A DNA stretch of 64,000 nt from the NCBI RefSeq assembly GCF_900107685.1, contig NZ_FNRQ01000001.1, positions 1,116,001-1,180,000 on the forward strand, in the 5' to 3' direction. The notes under the pieces were generated by a model. It saw only the letters and a list, made by a program, of their open reading frames with translations. It ran no database searches and had not been told where the DNA came from. Shown here piece by piece: positions 17,434 through 26,496 of the stretch. This stretch comes from Paraburkholderia sartisoli. Lineage in GTDB: Bacteria; Pseudomonadota; Gammaproteobacteria; Burkholderiales; Burkholderiaceae. Position numbers and translations under genes: made by a program. The number at the start of each line of letters is the position of its first letter. Position 1 is the first letter of the stretch.

Positions 17434-19779
17434 TCAATTCCACGCGTACCGCATGCCGACCCAGAATCCGCGTGGCGCGCCGAGACCCAGAAACTGCTCG
17501 TTGACCGGGTTCGCGCCGTCGAACGTGTGATTCGGCCCGTTGAAGAAATTCTCGCCGACGATACCAAACGTCGAATACTTCTTGTTGAGCAGGTTCTTGA
17601 TGCTGCCGAAAATCTGCAGTTGCTTCGTGACGTTGTACGTCGTGTCGAGGTCGATCAGGAAATAGCCGGGGATCTTGCCGTTCACATCCTGGTTGTCCTC
17701 GTCGCCGCGCGCGAAGATGCTGCCGCGATACGACAGGTTCGTGCCGATGTTCCACTTCGCAAACGGCGAATAGTCGACGCGCAGCTTGACGGTGTTCGCG
17801 GGAATGCCGGGAATCCTGTCGCCGGATTTGACGGTGATGTTGCCTTCGGCGTCCGCGCTGGAGTTGCTCGCGCTGTTCTCCGTCCACGACGAGCGATAGG
17901 TTGCGTCGACGTAGCTGTAGCTCGCGCTAAAGCCAACGGGACCGTATTGCGTGCGGCCCGCGAGTTCGAGCCCCTGCCTGCGCGTCTTGCCGACGTTCTG
18001 AAAAAAGCCCAGCGAGCTCGCCGCGCCGTTGCTGCTGACGAACTGGATGTCGTTGTCGAGCGTCGTGCTGTAGATCGCCGCGCTCCACGACGTCGCGCTG
18101 CCGATGCGTCCGCGCGCGCCGATCTCGAATGTCTTCGAGACGACCGGCTTGAGGTCCGGGTCCGCGATGAAGTCGTTGGGCAGCGAGCAGGGCGAAGCCG
18201 GATCGGCGCAGGCCAGCTCGATCGCGGTCGGCGAGCGCATGCCTTCGTTATATGTTGCGTACGCCGTGAAATACGACGTGGGGTTCCAGTTGATGCCCAC
18301 CGCCGGGTTGAAGCGCGAGAACGTATGGTTGCCGTCGAGCAGCGGCTGGATGCCGCTGTCGTCGCTGATCACGGCTTTCGACCAGTTGTAGCGTCCGGCG
18401 AGCGTCATCGACCACTGCTCGTTGAACGCCAGCGTGTTCTCGAAGTAGACGCCGAACGTCTGGTTGCGCGTCTTCGCGTCGGTCTGCGGCTCGAAACCGC
18501 CGATGCCGATGGTCGCGCGCGTGTCGGTGAAAAACGCGTTCTGCGACTGCTGCGTGAAATGCGAGTTCGCGAAATCGGCGGCGGCGCCCAGCACGAGCTG
18601 GTTGTCCATGCCCGCCAGCCGGTTCAGCAACGTGAGTTGCAGGCTCGCGCCGTAGCTGTCGGTGACGATCACCGACTGGTCGTTGGTCGCCTGGATCGTG
18701 TCGACGTCGCCGTCGTCCCCGATGCTGCCGAAGTCGTCGTTGACGTTGCTGCTGGTGTTCCTGTTGCGATAGTGCCGGTAGTAGACGTTGCCGCTCAGCT
18801 CGACGTTCGGCGTGAAATAGTGCTCGCCGGAAAGCGTCAGGTAGCCGACGCTGTTCTCGTTGGTGTCCGGATACGTGTACGCCTGGCTGCGGTTGTCGAG
18901 GAACGACTTCGGAATGGTCTGCGAGCCGTTGAGCGTGTTGTCGGCGCCGCCCATCGAGAGCGAAATCGTGTTGTCGGCATCGTGGTAACGCAGCTTGCCG
19001 AACGCCTGGCGCAACTGGCTCGAATTGTGATCGGCCCAGCCGTTGTCGTTCGTGACGTTGGCCGTGAAGTAGTAGTCGAGGTTCGAGCCGATCGCGCCGC
19101 CCTGTTCGATCTGCGCGATCTTGCGGCCAAACGAGCCGAAGCTGACTTCGGCGTTGCCGCCAGGGTTCGTGTTGCCGTTCTTCGTCGTGACGGCGATGGC
19201 GCCGCCGAGCGTGTTCAGCCCGAAGCTCGGGTTCGAGCCGGGAATCAGCTGGATCGTGCTGATCGCGGCCTGCGGGATCAGGTCCCAGTTCACCACGTCG
19301 CCGAACGGTTCGTTGATGCGCACGCCGTCGAGAAACACCGACAGCCCCTGCGGCGTCCCGAGTAGCGGCGACGCGGTAAACCCGCGATAGTTGATGTCGG
19401 CCTGCGACGGGTTGCCCTGCGCGTCGGAGATATCGACGCCGGGCAGGTTCGCGGAGAAGTAGTCGGAGAGCGTGACCGGGTGCTGCCTGTCGATATCGCG
19501 TCCACGTATGGTCTGCACGTTCGCCGGTACCCGTTCGAGCGGCGTGCCGACACCGACGAGCGGCGTGGTGCCGATCACGATGATCGGCGGCAGCTCCTGC
19601 ACGGCGGCCTGCGTCGCGGAAGCCGCGATCGCGGTCGCGGGCGCGGCCGGCACGGACGAGGCGTCCTGCGCCGCGGCGACGACGCTCACGCCCGCCAGCG
19701 CGCCACCGAAGCACAGGCGCAGCGCGGCACGGGGTTTGAACGGATGCGCTCGGGGCACGTTGTGCGGCATGCTCTTCAT
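17434..19779 (-). CDS. TonB-dependent outer-membrane receptor
   Basis: A 781-residue protein with a signal peptide (to about residue 38, AAAQDASS). A plug domain follows (VPANVQTIRGRDI, YRGFTASPLLGTPQGLSVFL, NTLGGAIAVTTKNG), then a 22-strand-type barrel ending in the aromatic RGFWVGMRYAWN. The start at 19779 is preceded by AGGGACAACG. No siderophore genes are nearby. Instead it faces the PQQ operon, a two-component system and, further on, xoxF, so uptake of PQQ or of a lanthanide complex is a reasonable inference. Iron or vitamin uptake cannot be excluded. Confidence 0.9.
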   Translation of the reverse strand: MKSMPHNVPRAHPFKPRAALRLCFGGALAGVSVVAAAQDASSVPAAPATAIAASATQAAVQELPPIIVIGTTPLVGVGTPLERVPANVQTIRGRDIDRQHPVTLSDYFSANLPGVDISDAQGNPSQADINYRGFTASPLLGTPQGLSVFLDGVRINEPFGDVVNWDLIPQAAISTIQLIPGSNPSFGLNTLGGAIAVTTKNGNTNPGGNAEVSFGSFGRKIAQIEQGGAIGSNLDYYFTANVTNDNGWADHNSSQLRQAFGKLRYHDADNTISLSMGGADNTLNGSQTIPKSFLDNRSQAYTYPDTNENSVGYLTLSGEHYFTPNVELSGNVYYRHYRNRNTSSNVNDDFGSIGDDGDVDTIQATNDQSVIVTDSYGASLQLTLLNRLAGMDNQLVLGAAADFANSHFTQQSQNAFFTDTRATIGIGGFEPQTDAKTRNQTFGVYFENTLAFNEQWSMTLAGRYNWSKAVISDDSGIQPLLDGNHTFSRFNPAVGINWNPTSYFTAYATYNEGMRSPTAIELACADPASPCSLPNDFIADPDLKPVVSKTFEIGARGRIGSATSWSAAIYSTTLDNDIQFVSSNGAASSLGFFQNVGKTRRQGLELAGRTQYGPVGFSASYSYVDATYRSSWTENSASNSSADAEGNITVKSGDRIPGIPANTVKLRVDYSPFAKWNIGTNLSYRGSIFARGDEDNQDVNGKIPGYFLIDLDTTYNVTKQLQIFGSIKNLLNKKYSTFGIVGENFFNGPNHTFDGANPVNEQFLGLGAPRGFWVGMRYAWN

Positions 19780-20015
19780 CGTTGTCCCTGTTGGTACGCT
19801 GGTTGTCGTTGTCGGAGTGATGCTTCGCGTGCCGCCGTTCGCATGGATGTCGAGGCGTACGCGCAGGACCGGTTCGGTACCTTACAGATAGCGTCGCACA
19901 AGGCGGTCCCGCATGGCCCGGGAAGTTCTCCCGATCGTGCGGGGAAGCGTTCCTGATGGCCGTTTTCGTTGCGCGCGCATGCAATTGCAGCGGATTCGCT
20001 GCGTAGAATAGGTTC
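19780..20015 (+). other. divergent promoter region, receptor and kinase
   Basis: 236 bases between two divergent genes. On the plus side a -10-like TAGAAT (20004-20009) lies only seven bases before the GTG of the kinase, so its mRNA may be nearly leaderless. On the minus side TATCTGTAAGG is the only -10-like string seen. No sigma-54 element was found for either gene. Confidence 0.35.
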
Positions 20016-21056
20016 GTGATGCCACCCGATTCCTCACCTTCTTCCGCTGCAGGCAAGCGCGCCTCACCGCACTCGACGGTGCGGCGCGACCTGGCGTGCG
20101 TGGCGGCGATCGGCGTGATCGCGGCGGTGCTGTGCGCGACGCTCGATTTCGGCGAACGGTTCTATCGCTGGACGCGCGGTGCCGAGCGCTTCCAGGTCGA
20201 CGAATTGCCGCCCACGCTGTTCGTGCTGGCCAGCGGCCTTGCGTGGTTCGCGTGGCGCCGCTATCGCGAGGCGCAGCGCGAACTGACCCGGCGCCGCGAA
20301 CTGGAGGCAGAAGCCGAACGGCTGCTCGCCGACAATCGCCGGCTCGCGAGCCAGGGCATCGATGCGCAGGAAAACGAGCGGCGTCACCTCGCCCGTGAAC
20401 TGCACGATGAACTCGGCCAGTATCTGAACGCGATTTCACTCGACGCCGCGCGTATCCGCGATCTGGCGGCTCCGCGCGAGCCCGAGATCCACCGGATTGC
20501 CCTCGCGCTGATGCAAAGCGCGCATCACGTGTACCGCGAGATTGGCGGCATGATCCGTCGGTTGCGCCCGACCGGGCTCGACGAATTCGGCCTGCCGGGC
20601 GCGCTGGAACATTGCGTCGACGGCTGGCGCGAGCGGCTGCCGGGCGTTTCTTTCACGCTGACGGTGGAAGGCGATTTCTCCACGCTTGGCGACGCGCGGA
20701 ACATCACGCTCTACCGGCTTGTGCAGGAAGGGCTCACGAACATATCGAAGTTCGCGCGCAACGCCCGCGTGGAGATTTATCTGGTGCGCACGGCGGGCGA
20801 GGGCGGCGAGATCGTCGTCACGATGGCCGACGACGGGCCCGGCGTCGATCTGTCGATACCGCGCAAGGGGCTTGGGCTCATCGGCATGCGCGAGCGTGTC
20901 GAGGCGCTCGGCGGCGAGTTTCACGTCGCGAGCGAGCCGGGCAGCGGGTTTCTCTTTTGCGCGCGCGTGCCCGTGCCGGTGCCAACTCAGGCAAGCCCGG
21001 TGGCGCCGAACGCAGCCGGTGAACCGGCGGGCGCCGCGGCGAATTCCGAAAAATGA
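20016..21056 (+). CDS. membrane sensor histidine kinase, NarX/UhpB-type (HisKA_3)
   Basis: A 346-residue kinase with two membrane segments (about residues 24-42 and 66-83) enclosing only some 20 residues, so no separate periplasmic sensor domain. A coiled linker follows, then the HisKA_3 phospho-acceptor ENERRHLARELHDELGQYL (His about residue 132) and an HATPase domain with ADDGPGVDL and KGLGLIGMRERVEALGGEF. It starts at GTG 20016 or ATG 20019. Its 3' end overlaps the converging response-regulator gene by 70 bases. The partner is very probably that regulator, and the context suggests control of quinoprotein or PQQ functions. Confidence 0.88.
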   Translation: MMPPDSSPSSAAGKRASPHSTVRRDLACVAAIGVIAAVLCATLDFGERFYRWTRGAERFQVDELPPTLFVLASGLAWFAWRRYREAQRELTRRRELEAEAERLLADNRRLASQGIDAQENERRHLARELHDELGQYLNAISLDAARIRDLAAPREPEIHRIALALMQSAHHVYREIGGMIRRLRPTGLDEFGLPGALEHCVDGWRERLPGVSFTLTVEGDFSTLGDARNITLYRLVQEGLTNISKFARNARVEIYLVRTAGEGGEIVVTMADDGPGVDLSIPRKGLGLIGMRERVEALGGEFHVASEPGSGFLFCARVPVPVPTQASPVAPNAAGEPAGAAANSEK

Positions 21057-21688
21057 AGGCCGAGGCGGTTTGCCATCTGCGCGAGTTGCACGCCGTTGTC
21101 CGCGCCGAACTTCTGCCGGATCACGGATTGATGATTGGCCACCGTCTTCTGGCTCAGGCCGAGACGCTCGGCGATGCTCGGCAGCGTGTAACCCTGCACG
21201 AGCAGGCGCAGCACCTCGAATTCACGCGCCGATAGCTGCCGCCCTGGCGGCCCTTCCTGAAACGACGCGCGCAGCGCGAGCGCCTGCGAGACATCCGCGC
21301 TCAGATAGCACACGCGCCGGGCGACCGAGCGCACCGCTTCCACGAGCACATCCGGCGCGCTCGCCTTCGTCACGTAGCCGCGCGCGCCGGCATCGAGCGC
21401 GCGCCGCACGAACAGCGTTTCCTCATGCACGCTGAAGATCAGCACGTGGGCGTCGGGTTCGCGCGCGAGCATGCGCCGCATCGCCTCGATGCCGCTCGCC
21501 CCCGGCAACGCGAGGTCCATCACGACGACGTCAGGCTGCAACGCGCAAAAGCGCTGATAGGCTTGCGCGGCGTCGCCCGCTTCGCCCGCGACCCGCACGT
21601 CGGGGCTCAGTTCGAGGAGCCGCCGGTAGCCCTCGCGGACCACCGCGTGATCGTCCACCAGCAGGACGGAGACGGGGGCGGTTGTCAT
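20987..21688 (-). CDS. NarL/FixJ-family response regulator, last gene of the pqq run
   Basis: A 233-residue regulator with a receiver domain (VSVLLVDDHAVVREGYRRLL; phospho-aspartate in VVMDLALPG) and a LuxR HTH (LSAREFEVLRLLVQGYTLPS, LGLSQKTVANHQSVIR). Its ATG overlaps the pqqE stop in ATGA, so it is translated as part of the PQQ operon. Its C-terminal codons overlap the kinase gene on the other strand. A poorly conserved tail (residues 213-233, Ala/Gly/Pro rich) lies in the overlap. Homologous regulators control PQQ-linked alcohol oxidation in other bacteria (family knowledge); the targets here are unknown. Confidence 0.9.
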   Translation of the reverse strand: MTTAPVSVLLVDDHAVVREGYRRLLELSPDVRVAGEAGDAAQAYQRFCALQPDVVVMDLALPGASGIEAMRRMLAREPDAHVLIFSVHEETLFVRRALDAGARGYVTKASAPDVLVEAVRSVARRVCYLSADVSQALALRASFQEGPPGRQLSAREFEVLRLLVQGYTLPSIAERLGLSQKTVANHQSVIRQKFGADNGVQLAQMANRLGLHFSEFAAAPAGSPAAFGATGLA

Positions 21689-22920
21689 GTGCGATCTCCT
21701 CGACTGACCGGGTGATCCGGTGGGTGGCCATCGGGTGCCGAAGCGAGCCGTCGTGAATTGGCGTCGTTGCGAAACAGCACCGGTTGCTCTTTCACGAGCG
21801 GCTGCTCCGGCGCGCGGTTGGCGGCCGCGCGCACGACCTGCACGACGCGCTCATGTTCCGGCGACTTGTCGCAGACCGGGTCGGCGTTCGCCGGGTCGCC
21901 CGTCAACAGATACGCCTGGCACCGGCAGCCGCCCAGGTCGCGCTCCTTTTCATCGCAACTGCGGCACGGCTCCTTCATCCAGCCGAAACCGCGGAAGCGG
22001 TTGAACGCGTCGCTCTCGTACCAGATCTCGCGCAGCGGCGTTTCGGTGACGTTCGGAAACATGAGACCTGGCAGCGAGCGCGCGGTGTGACACGGCAACG
22101 CCGCGCCGTCCGGCGCGATGCCGAGGAACACCGCGCCCCAGCCGTTCATGCAGCGCTTCGGGCGCGTTTCGAAGTAATCGGGCACGACGAAGAAGATCTT
22201 GCAGCGCTCGCCGGTTTCCTTGCGGTAGCGGTTGACGACGGCTTCCGCTTCCTGCAGCTGTTCGGCGGTCGGCATCAGCTGCGCGCGATTCGTGTGCGCC
22301 CAGCCGTAGTACTGCGTGTTCGCGAGTTCCAGGTATTCGGCGCCCATCGCGAGCGCCATGTCGATGATCTTGTCGACGTGCGGCAGGTTGAAGCGATGCA
22401 GCACGCAGTTGAGCACCATCGGAAAATCATGTGCCTTGATCGACGCGGCCACGCGCTTCTTGAGATCGAACGTGCGCGTGCTGCTCAGGAAGTCGTTGAG
22501 CTCCTGCGTCGAATCCTGAAACGACAGCTGGATATGATCGAGGCCCGCCGCTTTCAGCGCGTCGAGGCGCGCATCGGTCAGGCCGATGCCCGACGTGATC
22601 AGGTTCGTATAGAACCCGAGCTGCCGCGCCTCGCCGACCAGCACTTCGAGATCGTCGCGCAGCAGCGGCTCGCCGCCGGAAAAGCCGAGTTGCGCCGCGC
22701 CCAGCGCGCGCGCCTCGCGCAGCACGTCGATCCACTGCGCGGTGGAGAGCTCGCGCGAATGGTCGGTGTAGTTCGTCGGGTTGTAGCAGAACACGCAGTG
22801 CAGCGGGCAGCGATACGTCAATTCCGCGAGCAGCCAGAGCGGCGGCGCGATGGCTTCCGGTTTCGCTTCGGACAGCGCGGCGGTCCGCGGAATCGTGTCG
22901 GGACGGGAAAGGTCGGTCAT
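21685..22920 (-). CDS. pqqE: PQQ biosynthesis radical SAM enzyme PqqE
   Basis: A 411-residue radical SAM protein that cross-links the glutamate and tyrosine of the PqqA peptide. The SAM cluster motif CPLHCVFC lies near residue 38. The SPASM cysteines appear in HTARSLPG, KEPCRSCDEKERDLGGCRC and DPVCDKSPEH. The start at 22920 lies five bases after the pqqD stop. About 35 residues after the last cysteine are Arg/Pro rich and longer than usual. It needs PqqD as peptide chaperone, encoded immediately upstream; its PqqA substrate is encoded more than 12 kb away at 35371. Confidence 0.95.
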   Translation of the reverse strand: MTDLSRPDTIPRTAALSEAKPEAIAPPLWLLAELTYRCPLHCVFCYNPTNYTDHSRELSTAQWIDVLREARALGAAQLGFSGGEPLLRDDLEVLVGEARQLGFYTNLITSGIGLTDARLDALKAAGLDHIQLSFQDSTQELNDFLSSTRTFDLKKRVAASIKAHDFPMVLNCVLHRFNLPHVDKIIDMALAMGAEYLELANTQYYGWAHTNRAQLMPTAEQLQEAEAVVNRYRKETGERCKIFFVVPDYFETRPKRCMNGWGAVFLGIAPDGAALPCHTARSLPGLMFPNVTETPLREIWYESDAFNRFRGFGWMKEPCRSCDEKERDLGGCRCQAYLLTGDPANADPVCDKSPEHERVVQVVRAAANRAPEQPLVKEQPVLFRNDANSRRLASAPDGHPPDHPVSRGDRT

Positions 22921-22925
22921 GCTGT

Positions 22926-23225
22926 TTATTCCAGCCAGCCGCGCGTCTGGGCGTGGTCGACGAAAGTCTGCACCTCGGGCGCGAGGCCCGTTGTGCTGAA
23001 CGCCTGTTCGAGGTCGGCGACGAGCGCGGGCAGATCGCGCGTGCCGTCGCAGCGCAGCAGGATCTGCGCGGCGCTCGGGTTCAGTTTCACCATGCCCTCG
23101 GGGTAGAGCAGCACGTGTGCGTCCTGCGCCGGCTCCCACTGCAGGCGAAACAGTTTCTTCAGCCGTGGGCGCCACGCGCCACCGGCAGCCTGCGTGCCGT
23201 TTTCCGGGGAAGGGGTGTCGTTCAT
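22926..23225 (-). CDS. pqqD: PqqA-binding chaperone PqqD
   Basis: A 99-residue protein that presents PqqA to PqqE. The family pattern [38 protein letters not shown] and a C-terminal helix is clear. It carries an extra 15-residue polar N-terminus. Its ATG overlaps the pqqC stop in ATGA and its stop lies five bases before pqqE. Confidence 0.95.
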   Translation of the reverse strand: MNDTPSPENGTQAAGGAWRPRLKKLFRLQWEPAQDAHVLLYPEGMVKLNPSAAQILLRCDGTRDLPALVADLEQAFSTTGLAPEVQTFVDHAQTRGWLE

Positions 23226-23995
23226 GTCGGGAAGGCCTTTTCGATGGCATCCAGCATGGTCCACAGGATGTCGAGCTTGAACTGCAGAATGTCCAGCGCA
23301 CGTTCCTGCTGCTCGCGCGTCCTGAAGTAGCCGAGCGTGACGGCGAGGCCGTGCTCCACGTCGCGCTGCGCGAGCGAGATGCGCGAGCGGAAATACGTGA
23401 GCCCGGCAGGCTCGATCCACGGATAGTGTGCGGGCCACGTCGCGAGCCGGTCGCGATGAATCTGCGGCGCGAAGATTTCCGTGAGCGAGGAGCACACCGC
23501 TTCCTGCCACGGCGCGCGGCGCGCGAAGTTCACGTATGCGTCCACCGCGAAGCGCACGCCGGGAGCGACATGTTCGAGCGACCAGAGTTCGTCGCGCGTG
23601 AGGCCGACCGCATCACCCAGACGCGCCCACGTTTCGATGCCGCCTTCGTCGTCGCCGTAGCCGTCGTGATCGAGCACGCGCAGCACCCAGCGGCGCCGCG
23701 TCTCGCGATCCGGGCAGTTCGACAGCACCGCGGCGTCTTTCAGCGGAATGTTGATCTGGTAGTAAAAGCGGTTCGCGACCCAGCCGCGAATCTGTTCGTG
23801 CGAACAGCCGCCGCCGTTCATCTTGACGTTGAACGGATGATGAATGTGATAACCCGCGCCTTTGGCGCGCAACTGTGCCTCGAATTCCTCGCGCGACCAG
23901 GCGGGCTTCGAGTCGCCGGCGCGCGCGGGTTCGACGTTGCTGCGGGGCGGGAAGGGCAATGTGTTCACCTGCGGGTCTCCATCGGTCGGGTTCAT
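23222..23995 (-). CDS. pqqC: pyrroloquinoline-quinone synthase PqqC
   Basis: A 257-residue cofactorless oxidase catalysing the last ring closure and eight-electron oxidation of PQQ. Typical segments are [53 protein letters not shown] and [19 protein letters not shown]. It starts at ATG 23995, 11 bases after the pqqB stop, with about 25 additional polar residues before the conserved core. Confidence 0.96.
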   Translation of the reverse strand: MNPTDGDPQVNTLPFPPRSNVEPARAGDSKPAWSREEFEAQLRAKGAGYHIHHPFNVKMNGGGCSHEQIRGWVANRFYYQINIPLKDAAVLSNCPDRETRRRWVLRVLDHDGYGDDEGGIETWARLGDAVGLTRDELWSLEHVAPGVRFAVDAYVNFARRAPWQEAVCSSLTEIFAPQIHRDRLATWPAHYPWIEPAGLTYFRSRISLAQRDVEHGLAVTLGYFRTREQQERALDILQFKLDILWTMLDAIEKAFPT

Positions 23996-24006
23996 GTCAA
24001 CGTGCG

Positions 24007-24927
24007 TCAGAGTTCGAAGGCCATGCCGTCGCGGGCGACCTCGATACCGTGTTCGGCGAGCACGCGGCGCTCGGGGCCGTCCTCGACAAGAATCGGGTTC
24101 GTGTTGTTGATGTGGATCAGCACCTTGCGCACGCCCGGACGGTCGATCGAATCGAGCACCTCGATCATGCCGCCCGCGCCGGTTTGCGCGAGATGCCCCA
24201 TGTCGGCGGCAGTTTTTCCCGACAGGCCGAGCTGGATCATTTCGTCGTTGGTCCAGCAGGTGCCGTCGACAAGCAGCAGATCCGCCTGGCGCATCGCCGC
24301 CATCACATGCGGCTCGATCGCGCCGAGGCCGGGCGCGTAGAACGCCCGCTTGCCCGAGTGCGTGTCGACGAACGACAGGCCGATGTTGTCGCCCGGCTGC
24401 GGCGCCTCGCGATGCGGCGAATACGGCGGCGCCTTGCTCGACAGCGCAAGCGCTTCGATGCGCACACCGGCGAGCGCCGGGATCGTCAACGCCTCGCCGT
24501 CGAACGGCACGCGATGCCGCTCCACGCCGCAGTAATGCGACAGGATCGACGTGACGGGAAAGCCGCTGCTCAGGTCCTGCCACACGACATCGGTCGTGTA
24601 GAGCGGCAGCGGCGTGTCGCGCTCGCGCAGCATCAGGAGGCCGGTGACGTGATCGATCTGCGCGTCCATGGTCAGCACGGCGGCGATGCCGCTGTCGCGC
24701 GCGCGGCGCGCCGGCTGCAGTTCAGGATGCGCGGCGATCTGCGCGAGGATGTCCGGCGACGCGTTCACGAGCAGCCAGTCCTCGCCGTTCGCGCCGACGA
24801 CGATCGACGACTGCGTGCGTGGCGTCGCCTTCAACGTGCCGCGCCGCACGCCGTCGCAGTTGCGGCAGTTGCAGTTCCACTGCGGAAACCCGCCGCCTGC
24901 CGAGGAACCGAGTACGCGGATTTTCAT
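24007..24927 (-). CDS. pqqB: PQQ biosynthesis metallo-beta-lactamase-fold protein PqqB
   Basis: A 306-residue MBL-fold protein starting [20 protein letters not shown], with the CNCRNC zinc-binding cysteines near residue 20 and [17 protein letters not shown]. PqqB is reported to hydroxylate the tyrosine of the processed PqqA dipeptide. The ATG overlaps the stop of the preceding micro-ORF in ATGA. The canonical neighbour pqqA is not present here. Confidence 0.95.
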   Translation of the reverse strand: MKIRVLGSSAGGGFPQWNCNCRNCDGVRRGTLKATPRTQSSIVVGANGEDWLLVNASPDILAQIAAHPELQPARRARDSGIAAVLTMDAQIDHVTGLLMLRERDTPLPLYTTDVVWQDLSSGFPVTSILSHYCGVERHRVPFDGEALTIPALAGVRIEALALSSKAPPYSPHREAPQPGDNIGLSFVDTHSGKRAFYAPGLGAIEPHVMAAMRQADLLLVDGTCWTNDEMIQLGLSGKTAADMGHLAQTGAGGMIEVLDSIDRPGVRKVLIHINNTNPILVEDGPERRVLAEHGIEVARDGMAFEL

Positions 24928-24989
24928 CGGGCGCCTCCGCGAAGGGCCGGCGCGAATGGTCGAAGAAGATACCTGGCCGGTGTGTTCAT
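24924..24989 (-). CDS. 21-residue micro-ORF in the pqqA position, not PqqA
   Basis: A short frame starting MNTPARYLLRPF and ending LRGGAR. Its ATG overlaps the cytochrome b561 stop (ATGA) and its TGA overlaps the pqqB ATG (ATGA). Such coupling at both ends is how real genes in this operon are joined, so it is probably translated. It occupies the usual pqqA place and has a usual pqqA length but contains no glutamate and no E-x-x-x-Y motif, so it cannot be a PQQ precursor. It may be a relay that keeps ribosomes moving into pqqB, or a decayed or reassigned pqqA. Confidence 0.55.
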   Translation of the reverse strand: MNTPARYLLRPFAPALRGGAR

Positions 24990-25552
24990 GGCAGCATCCT
25001 CGCGAGCAGGCCGTCGCGGTCGACCAGCTGATGCTTGAGCGCACCGGCGATGTGCAGTGCGATCAGCGCGATCATGATCCATGCACAGATCGTATGAACG
25101 CCGAAGAAGACGCTCCGCAATTCTTTGTCGTCCCAGCCCCATTTGGGCAGCAGAATGCCCCAGAAACGTGTGCCATATGAATTGAACGACGAGCCGAGAT
25201 AGCCGGCGAGCGGCATCACGATCATCACCACGTATAAAAGAACCTGCGTAATGCGCGCGGCGGCGCGTTGCCACGCTTGCATAGGCGGCATGGCCGGTCG
25301 TCCGACAGCCATGCGCACCACAATGCGGATCAGCACCAGCAGGAAAACGGTCATTCCCAGCGACTTGTGGAAGTTGATCAGGGTCGCCTTGAACGGCAGG
25401 CCTTTCGGCAGGCCGACCATGTACAGGCCGATGCCCAGCATCGCGATGATGATGAGCCCGATCAGCCAGTGCAGCACGATCAGCGACGGCGCATAGCGCG
25501 GTCCGTGTGCCCCGGGGTTCCGGGTCGCATCGGGCGATTGCGCGGTGTTCAT
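24986..25552 (-). CDS. cytochrome b561-family membrane protein
   Basis: A 188-residue inner-membrane cytochrome with four helices and the expected haem histidines (LIVLHWLIGLI, LINFHKSLGM, FFGVHTICAWIM, LIALHIAGALKHQ). It probably moves electrons between the quinone pool and periplasmic partners. The start at 25552 (MNTAQSPD) or 25564 (MEAGMNTA) gives similar proteins; the frame runs on to 25639. It follows fhcC by 125 bases and is coupled to the micro-ORF and pqqB, suggesting a link to quinoprotein electron flow. Confidence 0.88.
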   Translation of the reverse strand: MNTAQSPDATRNPGAHGPRYAPSLIVLHWLIGLIIIAMLGIGLYMVGLPKGLPFKATLINFHKSLGMTVFLLVLIRIVVRMAVGRPAMPPMQAWQRAAARITQVLLYVVMIVMPLAGYLGSSFNSYGTRFWGILLPKWGWDDKELRSVFFGVHTICAWIMIALIALHIAGALKHQLVDRDGLLARMLP

Positions 25553-25677
25553 GCCTGCCTCCATGTTCTTGCGCGGGCGCCGCCTTGATGTTGCACGTCG
25601 CCCGCTTTCTGTTTGTTCCTCTCGCGTGCCGCGGGCCATCCGGTTTTACCCAGGGTCCACCCGGCAATCCGTTGCCG

Positions 25678-26496
25678 CTAACGGACGATCAGCAGTTCGC
25701 CACGGCCGTCCACCGCCAGATCGCCCGCGTATCGCCGCGGCAACGCCGCGCCGCGTAACGCCGAAAACGGCGCGATTTCCTGCGCGAACGAACGCACCAG
25801 CAGCGACCAGAACACGTCGAAGCCGCGTCCGCCCGTGGTGAAGGTGGGCGGAATCCGCGCGGGCGCCTGCAACAGCAGCAACGTGCCGCGCCGCATGCCA
25901 TAACCGTAGTGCGCGCCGACGCGTCCCGCAATGCCGACCGTGCCCGCCACCATCCGCGAGGCCGCGCATTCGCCCGCGTCGCCGCCCACCAGCACGAGGC
26001 CGCGGCGCATCCGGTCCGCGAGGCGCGCGCCGGCGTGGCCGTGGATGGTGAGCGTGCCACCCGTCATGCCTTCCATGTCGCCTGGCAGCGCGCCGGCCGC
26101 GAACGCGCCGCTGTTGCCCGTCACCGTCAGGCGTCCGCCGCGCATTTCACAGCCGGTGAAGCGGCCCGCGTCGCCTTCGATCACGAGCGTGCCGCCGTTC
26201 ATCCGCAACCCGGCGTAATCGCCGCACGAACCCCGCACGGTGAGGCTGCCCGCGTCGAGCTGCGCGCCGACGTGGTCGAGCCAGCTCACGTCGCCTTCGA
26301 TCACGAGCGCGGTGTGTTCGCTATCCGCGCGCGCGATGTCGAACAGGTCGGCCGCCACGCAGGTTTCGTTGCCGGCGGGCAACGCGATGCGCGCCACGTC
26401 CGCGACCGGCAACGCAGCGAGCGCGGCGGGGAGCAGGCGCGCGGCGTCCACGCGAAAGCCCGGCGCGTGCCTGACGCGCAGCGTGGTCGTGCTCAT
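25678..26496 (-). CDS. fhcC: formyltransferase/hydrolase complex subunit FhcC
   Basis: A 272-residue subunit related to formylmethanofuran dehydrogenase subunit C. It has a right-handed repeat fold with many GG/GD turns (GSLTVRGSCGDYAGLRMNGG, FTGCEMRGGRLTVTGNSG, RMRRGLVLVGGDAGECAAS). In bacteria it belongs to the complex moving formyl from H4MPT to a methanofuran-like cofactor and releasing formate. The ATG overlaps the fhcD stop in ATGA. Confidence 0.93.
   Translation of the reverse strand: MSTTTLRVRHAPGFRVDAARLLPAALAALPVADVARIALPAGNETCVAADLFDIARADSEHTALVIEGDVSWLDHVGAQLDAGSLTVRGSCGDYAGLRMNGGTLVIEGDAGRFTGCEMRGGRLTVTGNSGAFAAGALPGDMEGMTGGTLTIHGHAGARLADRMRRGLVLVGGDAGECAASRMVAGTVGIAGRVGAHYGYGMRRGTLLLLQAPARIPPTFTTGGRGFDVFWSLLVRSFAQEIAPFSALRGAALPRRYAGDLAVDGRGELLIVR

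Noticed and set aside
17227-19365. 712-residue plus-strand frame opposite the TonB receptor gene
   Set aside because: Arg/Val/Ala-rich translation without domains, antisense to a receptor with signal peptide, plug and barrel; a shadow of GC-rich coding DNA.
19882-20439. 185-residue minus-strand frame over the kinase 5' end
   Set aside because: Overlaps a kinase with recognisable membrane and HisKA_3 elements; no own motif.
21784-23106. 440-residue plus-strand frame opposite pqqE and pqqD
   Set aside because: Antisense to clearly conserved radical SAM and PqqD coding; composition is Arg/His/Ala noise.
24924-24989. micro-ORF as canonical pqqA
   Set aside because: No glutamate and no E-x-x-x-Y motif; a true PqqA is encoded at 35371-35445.
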